In this document: positions 48,625 through 56,913 of the stretch, piece after piece | How the letters are laid out: the number at the start of each line of letters is the position of its first letter | How positions within the stretch are numbered: position 1 is the first letter of the stretch | Assembly: GCF_965223285.1 (NCBI RefSeq) | Contig: NZ_OZ244997.1 | Location: 1,488,001-1,552,000 of the forward strand | DNA length: 64,000 nt | Direction of reading: 5' to 3' | From: Leptofilum sp965223285 | Lineage (GTDB): Bacteria > Chloroflexota > Anaerolineae > Promineifilales > Promineifilaceae | Notes under the pieces: model-generated | What the model saw: only the letters and a program-made list of their open reading frames with translations | What the model was told of the DNA's origin: nothing | Databases searched by the model: none | Program-made: the position numbers and the translations under genes

Positions 48625-49602
48625 ATGAAAGAAAATCAAGAAGAACAGCCCTTTGCGGTTGTGTTAGACGAAATTTTTACGGCCGATCCGCTGCCCATTG
48701 CCCAGCTTTACCGCCTGTCTGATATGCAAGAAGAAGACGCGGCGCACTTTTGGCAGGGATGGACGGCCGTTTCTGATGAGCGGCGTCAAGCAATTGTGCG
48801 ACATTTGGCAGACATTAGCGAGGATAATTTTGTGGTAGATTTTGCCCCGCTCTTCATTCCCTCGCTGCAAGACTCTGTTGCCGATGTGCGTATTGCGGCT
48901 CTGGATGGCTTGTGGGACACAACCGATCTCAATTTGATAGCCCCGCTCACAGAGATGATGAAATCTGATCCCGAAGAGCGGGTGCGGGCTGCGGCCGCTG
49001 GCTCGTTGGGCCATTACGTGCTGCTGGCAGAGTGGGGGCAGCTGCCAGAAACAATCTTGCCAGAGCTAGTGGGAACTATGCTGGCGACGTATGAAAATGA
49101 AGAAACGGCCGTTGCCGTGCGGCGTGTTTTGCTGGAGGGGTTGGGGGCGGCGGACAATCCTCGCATTGGCGACCTCATTGCCGAAGCGTATGAAAATGGC
49201 GACCCGGCCACGCAACTGAGTGCTGTGTTTGCCATGGGCAACTCTGCTGATCGACGCTGGACTGTTACGGTGTTGGGCGAGATGGAAAGCCCCTACGAGG
49301 ATATGCGCGCCGAGGCGGCTCGCGCGGCCGGTGCTATCGGCAACAGTGACTTCGTACCGCAGCTAGCCAGTCTGGCTTATGATGAGGATTTAGCGGTGCA
49401 AACGGCCGCTATCACCGCCCTGGGCCAAATTGGTGGGGATGAGGTGCAGCGCATTTTAGCCAACATGCTAGACGATCCTGAAGTAGAGGAAAATGAGGAA
49501 ATTCTGGAGGTCGTTGAAGAAGCGTTGGAAGAGTCAGCCATGATGGCTGGTGATTTCAACTTTGCCGATTTCCCCTACGGCGACCCGATTGATGATCTGT
49601 AG
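48625..49602 (+). CDS. HEAT-repeat protein
   Basis: 325 residues from ATG 48625 (AAGGAA upstream). It is acidic and soluble. From about residue 75 onward it has at least six HEAT/PBS-lyase-like repeats of about 31 residues, for example SVADVRIAALDGLWD, PEERVRAAAAGSLGHY, MRAEAARAAGAIG and AVQTAAITALGQIGG. These build a scaffold for protein contacts. No catalytic motif is present. The stop codon is the first base of a MITE-like element. Confidence 0.75.
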   Translation: MKENQEEQPFAVVLDEIFTADPLPIAQLYRLSDMQEEDAAHFWQGWTAVSDERRQAIVRHLADISEDNFVVDFAPLFIPSLQDSVADVRIAALDGLWDTTDLNLIAPLTEMMKSDPEERVRAAAAGSLGHYVLLAEWGQLPETILPELVGTMLATYENEETAVAVRRVLLEGLGAADNPRIGDLIAEAYENGDPATQLSAVFAMGNSADRRWTVTVLGEMESPYEDMRAEAARAAGAIGNSDFVPQLASLAYDEDLAVQTAAITALGQIGGDEVQRILANMLDDPEVEENEEILEVVEEALEESAMMAGDFNFADFPYGDPIDDL

Positions 49603-49700
49603 GAGTTACGCATTTGCCCTAACCAGACTACAAAAGTCAAGGGCTGATGGCATTAATTCCAGAGAGAACAAGATTTTTGTAGTCTTCACTGCGTAAGTCC
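49602..49700. mobile_element. MITE-like element, 99 bp, with terminal inverted repeats
   Basis: GGAGTTACGCA at 49602 and TGCGTAAGTCC at 49690 are inverted repeats with one mismatch. A second inner pair, ACTACAAAA and TTTTTGTAGT, extends the arms. There is no coding capacity. The ends resemble the GGACTTACGC termini of some small insertion sequences. It is inserted between the HEAT stop and the carrier gene, whose TTG start lies 22 bases beyond. Confidence 0.65.
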
Positions 49701-49721
49701 TGATCTGTAAAGGTTTCCCCT

Positions 49722-50633
49722 TTGGCTGATATTGTTTTTGTTTTAACCCAGAATATCCTGCCGATTTTTGTGGTAGCAGGCTTTGGGTTTGCCTTGCAGC
49801 GGTGGCTTGGGGTTGAGAAACGGCCGTTATCTACCATTGTGCTAAACGTGCTCAGCCCCTGCCTGGTGTTTTCCTCGCTGGTTGGTTCGCAGCTGCCGGG
49901 GGATGAGTTAGTAAGCCTGGCACTGTTCACGGTGCTGAATGTGCTGCTAATGGGGGGCGTTGCTTTTTTGTCGGCCAAGGTGCTGCGGCTGCCGCGCCGC
50001 CAAACAATTGCGTTGATGGTCGTGACCATGTTTGTGAACGGGGGCAATTATGGCATGACGCTCAACCAGCTCCGCTATGGCGATCCGGGCTTGGTACGGG
50101 CAGTGGTTTATTACACCACCAGCACCATTATGCTGTACACGATTGGCATTTTTATCTCCTCGATGGGGGAGATGCCGTGGAAAACGGCGTTGCGTCGCTT
50201 GCTAAGATTCCCGGCCGTGTATGCGGCCGTTTTGGCCATCATTGTTTACAGCTTCCAAATCCCACTGCCCTCTCCGCTGCTGCGCGGCATTGAGGTGGCT
50301 GGAGCCGGGGCCATTCCGGTGATGCTGCTGGTGCTGGGAATGCAGTTGGCCGATCTTAAAACAATTGCCCCATTGCGATTTGCCTTGCCAGCGGTGGGGC
50401 TGCGCTTGCTGCTGGGGCCGATTGCTGGACTGCTAATTGCCACCCTGCTGGGCCTATCAGGCCTGGGTCGATCTACCTCCATCATCGAGGCCAGTATGCC
50501 GCCCGCCGTGTTCACCATCATTTTGGCCACTGAGTTCGATTTGGAGCCAACGGCCGTTACCAGCATTGTTTTGCTGTCCACCCTCCTAAGTCCATTTACG
50601 ATAGCCACCACCATTACCCTCCTAAGTTTATAA
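49722..50633 (+). CDS. AEC-family transporter (auxin-efflux-carrier type)
   Basis: 303 residues, ten membrane helices in two inverted five-helix halves. Features: ILPIFVVAGFGFALQRWLG, LNVLSPCLVFSSLVGS, TMFVNGGNYGMTLNQL and the late SMPPAVFTIILATEFDLE. The family transports organic anions. The start is a TTG at 49722, right after the MITE-like element with AAAGG eight bases upstream. The usual ATG may have been lost by the insertion. Confidence 0.85.
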   Translation: MADIVFVLTQNILPIFVVAGFGFALQRWLGVEKRPLSTIVLNVLSPCLVFSSLVGSQLPGDELVSLALFTVLNVLLMGGVAFLSAKVLRLPRRQTIALMVVTMFVNGGNYGMTLNQLRYGDPGLVRAVVYYTTSTIMLYTIGIFISSMGEMPWKTALRRLLRFPAVYAAVLAIIVYSFQIPLPSPLLRGIEVAGAGAIPVMLLVLGMQLADLKTIAPLRFALPAVGLRLLLGPIAGLLIATLLGLSGLGRSTSIIEASMPPAVFTIILATEFDLEPTAVTSIVLLSTLLSPFTIATTITLLSL

Positions 50634-50639
50634 TGAGCC

Positions 50640-50683
50640 TCACGCAAAGTCGCAGAGTTTTGTACCTTTGTGACTTTGCGTGA
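50640..50683. terminator. Perfect 12-bp inverted repeat after the AEC gene
   Basis: TCACGCAAAGTC at 50640 and GACTTTGCGTGA at 50672 pair perfectly around a 20-base loop and are followed by a short T-rich run. It may act as a terminator. The wording belongs to the dispersed GCAAAG/GCAGAG repeat family. Confidence 0.45.
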
Positions 50684-50747
50684 TTTCTTCACTTTTGTTC
50701 ATGAGCTCTTATTTCACCGAAAGCACAAGGACGTGTACAATTTTGCC

Positions 50748-51932
50748 ATGAACCGATTGGCAAGATGGTTGTTTGGACTCTGTTGGCTAATGCTGTTTCT
50801 GTTAGGTGGTCAGCCAGTTGTCCAGGCGCAAAGCGACGATTTTACGAGCAAGGCGACCTTGGAATATGCTCAAAATATTGCCTTTTCCCTAGGAGGATCG
50901 GTAAATGTGCCGATTGAGCGGGTTTATCTGTTTATGCAGGCGGCGCAGGCGGAACGGCCGTTTACCGTCGAAGCTATCCGAATGAATCAAACCGACAACC
51001 AGCTAGAAGCGGCCGTGGATCTGGATCCAACCGTAGCTGGACTGCCGCCGTTTGCCCAGGTGCGTTTTTGGTGGGAATTGCAAACCGAAAGCGGCGAAAC
51101 GATCTTGGTACCAGAAGTAACATTTTTGTACGAGGACAATCGGTTTGCCTGGCGGGAGCTGGCTGTGGGGGATGTTGTGGTGCATTGGACGGGCAACGAT
51201 GCTGATTTGGGGCGGGTGGCAGCAGAAATTGTTGCCGATAGCCGCCAATTGCTGGACGATATTTTGCCGCAAACGGCCGTTTCCCCTCTCAATCTCTACC
51301 TCTATCCATCCACCGGGGATTTACGCGCCGGACTGCGACTGGCGGGGCGAGATTGGCAAGATGGCCATACCGACCCTGATTTGGGCGTGCTGCTGGTAAC
51401 GGCCGTTAATTCCCTCACCGCCGCCAACGATCTCAGCCAATCCATTCCGCACGAGCTAACCCATCTGCGGCTGCACCAACTAGCGGTAGGCGACGAAGAC
51501 GCAGATGTGCCGCTGTGGTATGAAGAAGGTATGGCACTGTTAGCGGCGGGGTCGGTGGCTGGGGATGAACTGGTGGCAACGGCCGTTGCCAATCAAGAAA
51601 CGTTACCGCTGCACAATCTCTGCCTGGGTGCGGTTGAGGATAATGACACGGCTGAACTGGCGCAGGCGCAAAGCGTCTCGCTGTTGCACTACATCCAGGC
51701 ACAGTTTGGCGATCAGGCATTGCGCCAGATTGGCACCGCTTACATCGGCGGCTCCGATTGTGAAGCGGGGCTTACTGACACCCTCGATATGTCAGTGGCG
51801 GAGTTAAACATTGCCTGGCTGGCTGCTGAATCGCCAACCCCTGTCTGGCGCACGTTTTTGAACCAAAATGGCCTCTGGCTACTCCTGGTGTTGGCCAGCT
51901 TTGGCTTGTTGGCTCTACTGCTGCGCCGCTAA
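50748..51932 (+). CDS. Secreted, membrane-tethered metallopeptidase-like protein
   Basis: 394 residues from ATG 50748. The signal peptide ends near AQA (LFGLCWLMLFLLGGQPVVQAQ). An immunoglobulin-like middle region is followed by a peptidase-MA-type domain with zinc motif HELTH near residue 238 (SIPHELTHLRL) and a downstream WYEEGMALLAAG. A last membrane helix (WLLLVLASFGLLALLLRR) tethers it. It is probably an outward-facing peptidase. Confidence 0.75.
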   Translation: MNRLARWLFGLCWLMLFLLGGQPVVQAQSDDFTSKATLEYAQNIAFSLGGSVNVPIERVYLFMQAAQAERPFTVEAIRMNQTDNQLEAAVDLDPTVAGLPPFAQVRFWWELQTESGETILVPEVTFLYEDNRFAWRELAVGDVVVHWTGNDADLGRVAAEIVADSRQLLDDILPQTAVSPLNLYLYPSTGDLRAGLRLAGRDWQDGHTDPDLGVLLVTAVNSLTAANDLSQSIPHELTHLRLHQLAVGDEDADVPLWYEEGMALLAAGSVAGDELVATAVANQETLPLHNLCLGAVEDNDTAELAQAQSVSLLHYIQAQFGDQALRQIGTAYIGGSDCEAGLTDTLDMSVAELNIAWLAAESPTPVWRTFLNQNGLWLLLVLASFGLLALLLRR

Positions 51933-51977
51933 CTTATGGGGGTAGCGGCCAGCGTTGGCAGACACGGGGGTCTGCCG

Positions 51978-52364
51978 CTACTCTTTCAATTGGGCCATCA
52001 TGGCGCGAGGGTTCCAGTAGGCGCGCAGGTTGCTAATTTTGCCATCCGGGTTAAAAACAAACAGATTGATGCCTGAAAATTGGGTCGTTTTGCCGTTCTT
52101 GCCCTCACCCTCTGCTTGCCAATGCACGGCCGCTTCGTTTTTGTTAATGTAGACGGCCGTTTCCATCATATTTAGCTGCGCAAATGTGGCTTCAATTCCT
52201 TTGAAAAATTTCCGCAACCCATCATGCCCCTGAAACGGTGGCGCACCGACCGGGTCATGGCTTTCCCCATCGACGGCAAAAACGTTCACAAACGCATCGG
52301 CATCCATGTTGCAGATGGCGGCAAAATAGTTACGCACGGCTTCTTTAAGATTGTCTTGGCTCAT
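51978..52364 (-). CDS. SnoaL-like / NTF2-fold protein
   Basis: 128 residues with the cone-shaped SnoaL/NTF2 layout: AVRNYFAAICNMDADAFVNVFAVDGESHDPVGAPPFQGHDGL, a central sheet and the closing IDLFVFNPDGKISNLRAYWNP-type end. The family includes polyketide cyclases, ketosteroid isomerases and ester cyclases. The substrate is unknown. Confidence 0.8.
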   Translation of the reverse strand: MSQDNLKEAVRNYFAAICNMDADAFVNVFAVDGESHDPVGAPPFQGHDGLRKFFKGIEATFAQLNMMETAVYINKNEAAVHWQAEGEGKNGKTTQFSGINLFVFNPDGKISNLRAYWNPRAMMAQLKE

Positions 52365-52754
52365 CTCTAACTCCTTGAAAACGAAAATAGTGGTTGGTTG
52401 CTAGGCAAATCACAAAAAGTAGCTTGAGATAAATCGAGATGATGACTGTGATTTGCCTTTAGTAGAAGCCAAACTCGCTCATATTTTTTCAAGATAGTTT
52501 TTGGCTTCTACATACAGCTTGTTGTGCATCCGATCTTACTGGATTTGCAACGGCCGTCAATTCTCTTATGCACGTCTAACAGAACCGGGGTATCATTACG
52601 GCCGTTCCCGGCATGTTAGCCTGTTGGAACCAAAACCAAACAAAACTTCACAATCTAATAAAGAGGAAGCGCGAATTAACCCTAACTTTTATCAGTAAGC
52701 ACCTTATCTCTGCGCCTCCGCGCCTCTGCGTTGAAAAATGAAGGAGACTGCCAA
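52365..52754. other. Gene-poor 390-base stretch before htpG
   Basis: No convincing gene. It contains two ACGGCCGT copies (52551, 52599) and, at 52708-52735, a CTCTGCGCCTCCGCGCCTCTGCG repeat of the dispersed GCAGAG family just before the htpG ribosome site. No heat-shock operator of the CIRCE type was seen. Confidence 0.5.
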
Positions 52755-54656
52755 ATGACAACTGCTGAACAAACCCCAACTGCCGATTATCGCTTTAAGG
52801 CCGAGGTCAAACAGCTACTGCAAATCCTCGTCCACTCCCTCTACAAAGAGCAAGACATCTTCCTGCGGGAACTCATCTCCAATGCCTCCGATGCGATGAC
52901 CCGACTCCATTTTGAGATGCTTACCAACCGGGACGTACTCGATCCGGATGCCGAGCTGGCCATCCGCATCGAGATTCCCGAAGTGGGTGAGGACGAGCCA
53001 AAGAAAATCATCATTAAAGACAGCGGCATCGGCATGACCAAAGATGAACTCATCACCAATCTGGGTACTATTGCCCAATCAGGCGCGCGCGAATTTTTGG
53101 CCAAGCTGGATGAAAACGACGAGCTAGACCCTAGCGAGGTGATTGGTCAGTTTGGCGTCGGTTTCTACTCTGTGTTTATGGTCGCCGATGAGGTGCGGGT
53201 GGTCTCCCGCAGCTACAAAAAGCGGGCCAAGCCTGCCGCCTGGGTTTCTGACGGCTCTGATGAGTTCCACATCGAAACAGCCGACAAAGCCGATCGCGGC
53301 ACGGAAATGCACATCACCCTCAAAAAAGATGCGGCAGAGATGGCCAGCGAGTGGAAGCTAAAACAAATCATCAAAAAGCACTCCGATTTTGTGCGCTATC
53401 CCATCTATATTGGCGACGAACAGGTGAACCAGCAAACGCCGCTGTGGCGGAAACGGCCGTCCGAAATCGAAACTGAAGATTACAGTAACTTCTACCGCCA
53501 GATGACGATGGATTTTGAGGAGCCGCTGCTCACCGTCCATTTTAGCTCCGATGCGCCGGTAAACGTGCGGGCCTTGCTCTTTATCCCAGCCAAGCGGGAG
53601 CCAGGCATTTTGGCCTCGCGCAAAGACCCCGGTGTCATGCTCTACTCGCACAACGTCCTCATCCAGGAATATTGCACCGATCTGCTGCCCAAGTGGCTGG
53701 AATTTGTCGATGGCGTGGTCGATTCCGAAGATTTACCGCTGAACGTGAGCCGCGAGACGGTACAAAATAACCGCCTCATGCGCCAGTTGGGTAAGATGAT
53801 CAAGGGGCGCATCCTGCGTGAGCTGAAGAAGCTGGCTGATGACGATCCTGAGAAATATGCGCAGTTTTGGGGGGAATACGGCCGTTACTTCAAAGAAGGT
53901 ATCGCCATCGACCCCACCGCCAAGGACGATGTATTGCCCTTCTTCCGCTACCACACCTCCAAATCCGACGGCGATCTCACCTCTCTGGACGGCTACCTGG
54001 AGCGTAAGCCAGACAGCCAAACCGAAATCTATTACGTTACCGGCGACTCTGTCACCTCCGTCGCCAACAGCCCCCATTTGGACCCATTCAAGGCGCGGGA
54101 TTTAGAAGTGCTTTACTGGGTAGACCCGCTGGACGTGCTCATTGCCCCCGGCCTGATGGAATACAAAGAGACGCCGTTCAAAAACATTGACGACGCCGAT
54201 ATTGAACTACCGGAAACCGAGGATGAGGCCAAAGAGGACGAAAGCGAAGCCACCCTGCCGGAAAAAGCGTTCAACCAGTTTGTGGGCCGCTGCGTCACAG
54301 CTTTGGGTGACAAAGTGATCGAAGTGCGCGCCTCGAAGGTACTCAAGAATAGTCCGGTGCGCCTGGTGGCCCCCGCTGACGCCCAAAACAAAGAAATGGA
54401 TCGCATCCAGAGGCTGCTCAACCAGGATTACGAAATTCCCAAGCGCATCCTGGAAGTGAATCGCAGCCACCCGCTGGTTGCTAATTTGGCGAACCTGGTC
54501 GAAAACGATCCGGACAATGAACTCATCAACCTGGGCATCAAGCAGCTATATGATAGCGCCCTCATCCAGGAAGGGCTGCATCCCAACCCCGCCGACATCC
54601 TGCCGCGCATCCAGCAGCTCCTCACCCTCGCCGCCGCCCAAGCGGACCAAACGTAA
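52755..54656 (+). CDS. htpG: Molecular chaperone HtpG (Hsp90)
   Basis: 633 residues from ATG 52755 (GGAG eight bases upstream). The N-terminal ATPase domain has the Bergerat motifs ELISNASDA, DSGIGMTKDEL and GQFGVGFYSVFMVAD. The middle domain has the catalytic Arg loop DLPLNVSRE. The C-terminal dimerisation domain is complete to the end. It acts in the cytosol on late-folding proteins. It is monocistronic and followed by a strong terminator. Confidence 0.96.
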   Translation: MTTAEQTPTADYRFKAEVKQLLQILVHSLYKEQDIFLRELISNASDAMTRLHFEMLTNRDVLDPDAELAIRIEIPEVGEDEPKKIIIKDSGIGMTKDELITNLGTIAQSGAREFLAKLDENDELDPSEVIGQFGVGFYSVFMVADEVRVVSRSYKKRAKPAAWVSDGSDEFHIETADKADRGTEMHITLKKDAAEMASEWKLKQIIKKHSDFVRYPIYIGDEQVNQQTPLWRKRPSEIETEDYSNFYRQMTMDFEEPLLTVHFSSDAPVNVRALLFIPAKREPGILASRKDPGVMLYSHNVLIQEYCTDLLPKWLEFVDGVVDSEDLPLNVSRETVQNNRLMRQLGKMIKGRILRELKKLADDDPEKYAQFWGEYGRYFKEGIAIDPTAKDDVLPFFRYHTSKSDGDLTSLDGYLERKPDSQTEIYYVTGDSVTSVANSPHLDPFKARDLEVLYWVDPLDVLIAPGLMEYKETPFKNIDDADIELPETEDEAKEDESEATLPEKAFNQFVGRCVTALGDKVIEVRASKVLKNSPVRLVAPADAQNKEMDRIQRLLNQDYEIPKRILEVNRSHPLVANLANLVENDPDNELINLGIKQLYDSALIQEGLHPNPADILPRIQQLLTLAAAQADQT

Positions 54657-54683
54657 AAGGTTATCGTATTTTAGGGGAAACTA

Positions 54684-54719
54684 AAAGCCCGTTGGACATG
54701 ATTTCCAACGGGCTTTTTT
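54684..54719 (+). terminator. htpG intrinsic terminator
   Basis: AAAGCCCGTTGG and CCAACGGGCTTT form a 12-base stem with a nine-base loop, followed by a T run. Confidence 0.9.
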
Positions 54720-54729
54720 CATACTTGTC

Positions 54730-54786
54730 GCCTACGTCTTGATAATGATAACCTGCGCTTTGCGTCAGGTTCATCATCTGTTAGGC
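54730..54786 (+). repeat. attC-like imperfect palindrome 1
   Basis: A 57-base foldback. It has GCCTACG at the left end, inner arms AACCTGCGC and GCG-T-CAGGTT around TTT, the complementary pair GATAATGAT / ATCATC, and a right end GTTAGGC that fits the integron cleavage core GTTRRRY. The left core is degenerate. It lies between the htpG terminator and the HIT gene. Confidence 0.4.
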
Positions 54787-54902
54787 GGCTTGCCACAGTC
54801 TAAGGCTATATAGAACAGCATCTTCAACTTGTTTCATTTTTCTCTGTGACTCTTATGGTGGGTCATTCCAATATCCAAAGACCCAACTTGATAACAATAC
54901 AA

Positions 54903-55373
54903 TTACAAGCTGTTCCCCAAATGAGATCGTATAAGCTCGATCCGTTCTTGATAGCCTTCTGGCGACAAGTAGACCTCGCGGCCTTTCATCCCTGGATCAA
55001 TAGGTCGATTAGGGGCATCATCAGTGAAATATCTTGGAAGGATGTGTGTATGCAGGTGGGGGATTAGATTCCCTAGAATATTGTAGTTTAATTTGTCTGC
55101 CATAAACGCTTTCTCAAGTCCTTGTCCCACCAAAGCCAGATCGTTAAAGTACTTTGTCCGCTCATCCGCTGTCAATTCGTAGGGTTCGATCACGTGCCGA
55201 TGACACATTAGGACACAGTAGCCTTGCACATACTGATTCTTCGCTAGAAAAAGTCGGCTGAAAGATAAATCAGCAACAGCAATGCCGTGATCGTCTTCTG
55301 ATTTACCTGAACTGATTAGGTCGCATACTGGGCAGTTTTCACCTCTGATTAACGCATCCCAATTTTCAGACAT
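54903..55373 (-). CDS. HIT-family protein
   Basis: 156 residues. The histidine triad is intact (HLHTHILP near residue 109), with YCVLMCHRHVIEP upstream. A CPVCDL pair near the start may bind zinc. Enzymes of this family hydrolyse nucleotidyl phosphoramidates, AMP-lysine or dinucleoside polyphosphates. AGGAGA lies six bases before the ATG. It sits between two attC-like hairpins in a block lacking the ACGGCCGT palindrome, so it may be acquired. Its orientation is opposite to the htpG side. Confidence 0.85.
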   Translation of the reverse strand: MSENWDALIRGENCPVCDLISSGKSEDDHGIAVADLSFSRLFLAKNQYVQGYCVLMCHRHVIEPYELTADERTKYFNDLALVGQGLEKAFMADKLNYNILGNLIPHLHTHILPRYFTDDAPNRPIDPGMKGREVYLSPEGYQERIELIRSHLGNSL

Positions 55374-55484
55374 CTACGTTCTCCTAAAAATCAATCTAGT
55401 CGCCTCTAAACGCCTGTGTAACTATCTGGAACCTCGCCAATGAAAAGCGCAGTGTTTGTATGACTTTGACATATCATTCATTGT

Positions 55485-55555
55485 CCGCCGTTCAGTTGCT
55501 TAAGCTGCGCGCTTGTTTCCTTTGGCGCGTTAGCTTTAAGCTGTTGTTAGGGCGG
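55485..55555 (+). repeat. attC-like imperfect palindrome 2
   Basis: About 71 bases. The arms CAGTTGCTTAAGCTGCGCGC (55493) and GCGCGTTAGCTTTAAGCTG (55525) pair nearly throughout around a 12-base loop. The right end GTTAGGG approximates the GTTRRRY core. GTTAGGGCGGC at 55546 also pairs perfectly with GCCGCCCTAAC at 55625, giving a second possible foldback. Confidence 0.4.
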
Positions 55556-55659
55556 CGTTTTGGTTTGCAGAACGGTCTTCAATTACCAAGATTTTCATGT
55601 TCGGCACAACGCAACTTGACATAAGCCGCCCTAACATAGTATTATCCTGCGCGAAGTCA

Positions 55660-55815
55660 GGATAAAACCCCAAATTACGTGTTAGCCTGCGCATTTTGCT
55701 GCATAACTCCCTAAATTGGGACAAATAACCGCATAATTTGCAGCCTAAGCCGAAAATTGGTGGTTTATGCTGCATTTTTGCTAGATAACATCCGAAATTA
55801 GGATAAAACCCGACT
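55660..55815. repeat. Degenerate 41-bp tandem repeat array
   Basis: The anchor AAATT recurs at 55672, 55713, 55754 and 55795, exactly 41 bases apart each time. On the minus strand the unit begins AATTTNGG and continues with GTTATGCAGCAAAA-like wording. Units have diverged, and there are no unique spacers, so this is not a CRISPR. A long open frame on the minus strand (55536-55823) only reflects the repeat period and is not taken as a gene. Confidence 0.7.
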
Positions 55816-56312
55816 TCACTCAAAAAGTATAAAAGAGATAGTGGGAGTTTACAATAATACCTCCAAAGTTACTAAAATTTCTCGACTTGAATCAATCAAA
55901 ACCTGACCTTATTGTGCTAGTAAGGAAGGTGAGTGAAATGGAGGTGCTTTTGTTAGCAATTCTACTCAACCATTTGAAAGGACAAAACCGACAGGCCAAC
56001 TTGCCGGTGTGCGTCGCTATTGACGACAAACTCAATAAGATAGTCTGGCTCTAGCTCAAAACTTTCCCGGCTGGTAAATCGACTCAGCGGGCCGGCTGGA
56101 TATTTTTCATCAGTCTGTTGAAAAAACTGCCAGGTCCAGCTTGAGTTTTGTCATAAGGTATTTTAGCTTTTTTCGAACCAGTTGGGCAATTCAGGCTGTA
56201 TTGATTATCTTCATCATTGCCTCTAATGCCGTTTGTCACTTGTGCCTGCACCTAACAGGAACCTAATATGTTGACATGGGTTTTTAGGCCCATTTGCAAA
56301 AGTTAGTGTGGA
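55816..56312. other. About 500 bases without a firm gene
   Basis: One short frame (ATG 55938 to TAG 56054, 38 residues, GGAAGG upstream) reads MEVLLLAILLNHLKGQNRQ and could be a remnant. I would not call it a gene. Nothing else in either strand has coding character, and ACGGCCGT is absent. Confidence 0.4.
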
Positions 56313-56867
56313 TTGCCTTTAACGGGAGTCGCAGCTTCACTACACCACTTAACACGCGCCGATTTCTCCTGGTATCAAATCCATGATGAGTTAGACGGCC
56401 TGCCAGAAGGGAAGGAGCTAAACATTGCCCATGAAACCGTGGATCGTCACGCAAACGGACCGCACCGTCACCATCTCGCTTTGCGCTGGCTGGGCAAAAA
56501 CAATGTGGTACTTGATTTCACTTATGCAGATTTAAAGCAACAAACAAATCGTTTTGCCAATGTACTGCAAACTTTGGGGATTGAAAAAGGGGATCGTATC
56601 TTTTGCCTGGCTGGCCGTATTCCATCTTTGTACATTGCTGCTCTGGGTACGCTGAAAAACCGGAGCGTCTTTTGCCCGCTTTTTTCCGCCTTTGGGCCGG
56701 AGCCAATTTTCCAGCGTATGCACAAATTGGACATCGATTCTTTCGATTTCCTAAATTTTCTCATTGGTCTAGAAGAAAGCCTGGGGGTTTCGGTGCCGGA
56801 AGCAGATTACGATCAGCTTGTCTCACTCAAGGACATCGTGGGCTATGTGAGTGTGCGTATGAGTTAA
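56313..56867 (+). pseudogene. Chimeric remnant: acyl/acetyl-CoA ligase N-terminus joined to carrier-protein C-terminus
   Basis: The first 136 or so codons are the N-terminal part of an AMP-forming acetyl-CoA-synthetase-like ligase: NIAHETVDRHANGP, DFTYADLKQQTNRFANVL, KGDRIF, NRSVFCPLFSAFGPEPIFQRM. At about 56720 the text changes to LDIDSFDFLNFLIGLEESLGV-type sequence, the Ser-bearing half of an acyl carrier protein, and runs to its end. Adenylation motifs and most of the ligase are missing, as is the first carrier helix. The reading frame is open, but no good start exists (TTG at 56313). An in-frame deletion that fused two neighbouring genes is the simplest explanation. Confidence 0.65.
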
Positions 56868-56913
56868 GGAGAATGTCTGAACTGGAACATTTCAATAAGC
56901 TGAAGGAGTAACG

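Noticed and set aside
52501..52698. A 65-codon plus-strand frame before htpG
   Set aside because: Composition is irregular, no ribosome site, and it is in a spacer with repeat DNA.
55660..55815. Possible CRISPR array
   Set aside because: Units are head-to-tail without distinct spacers and are too diverged; no cas genes are near.
55536..55823. A 95-codon open frame on the minus strand
   Set aside because: It covers the 41-bp tandem array and a hairpin; the pseudo-repeats in its protein follow the DNA period, and no ribosome site or family is visible.
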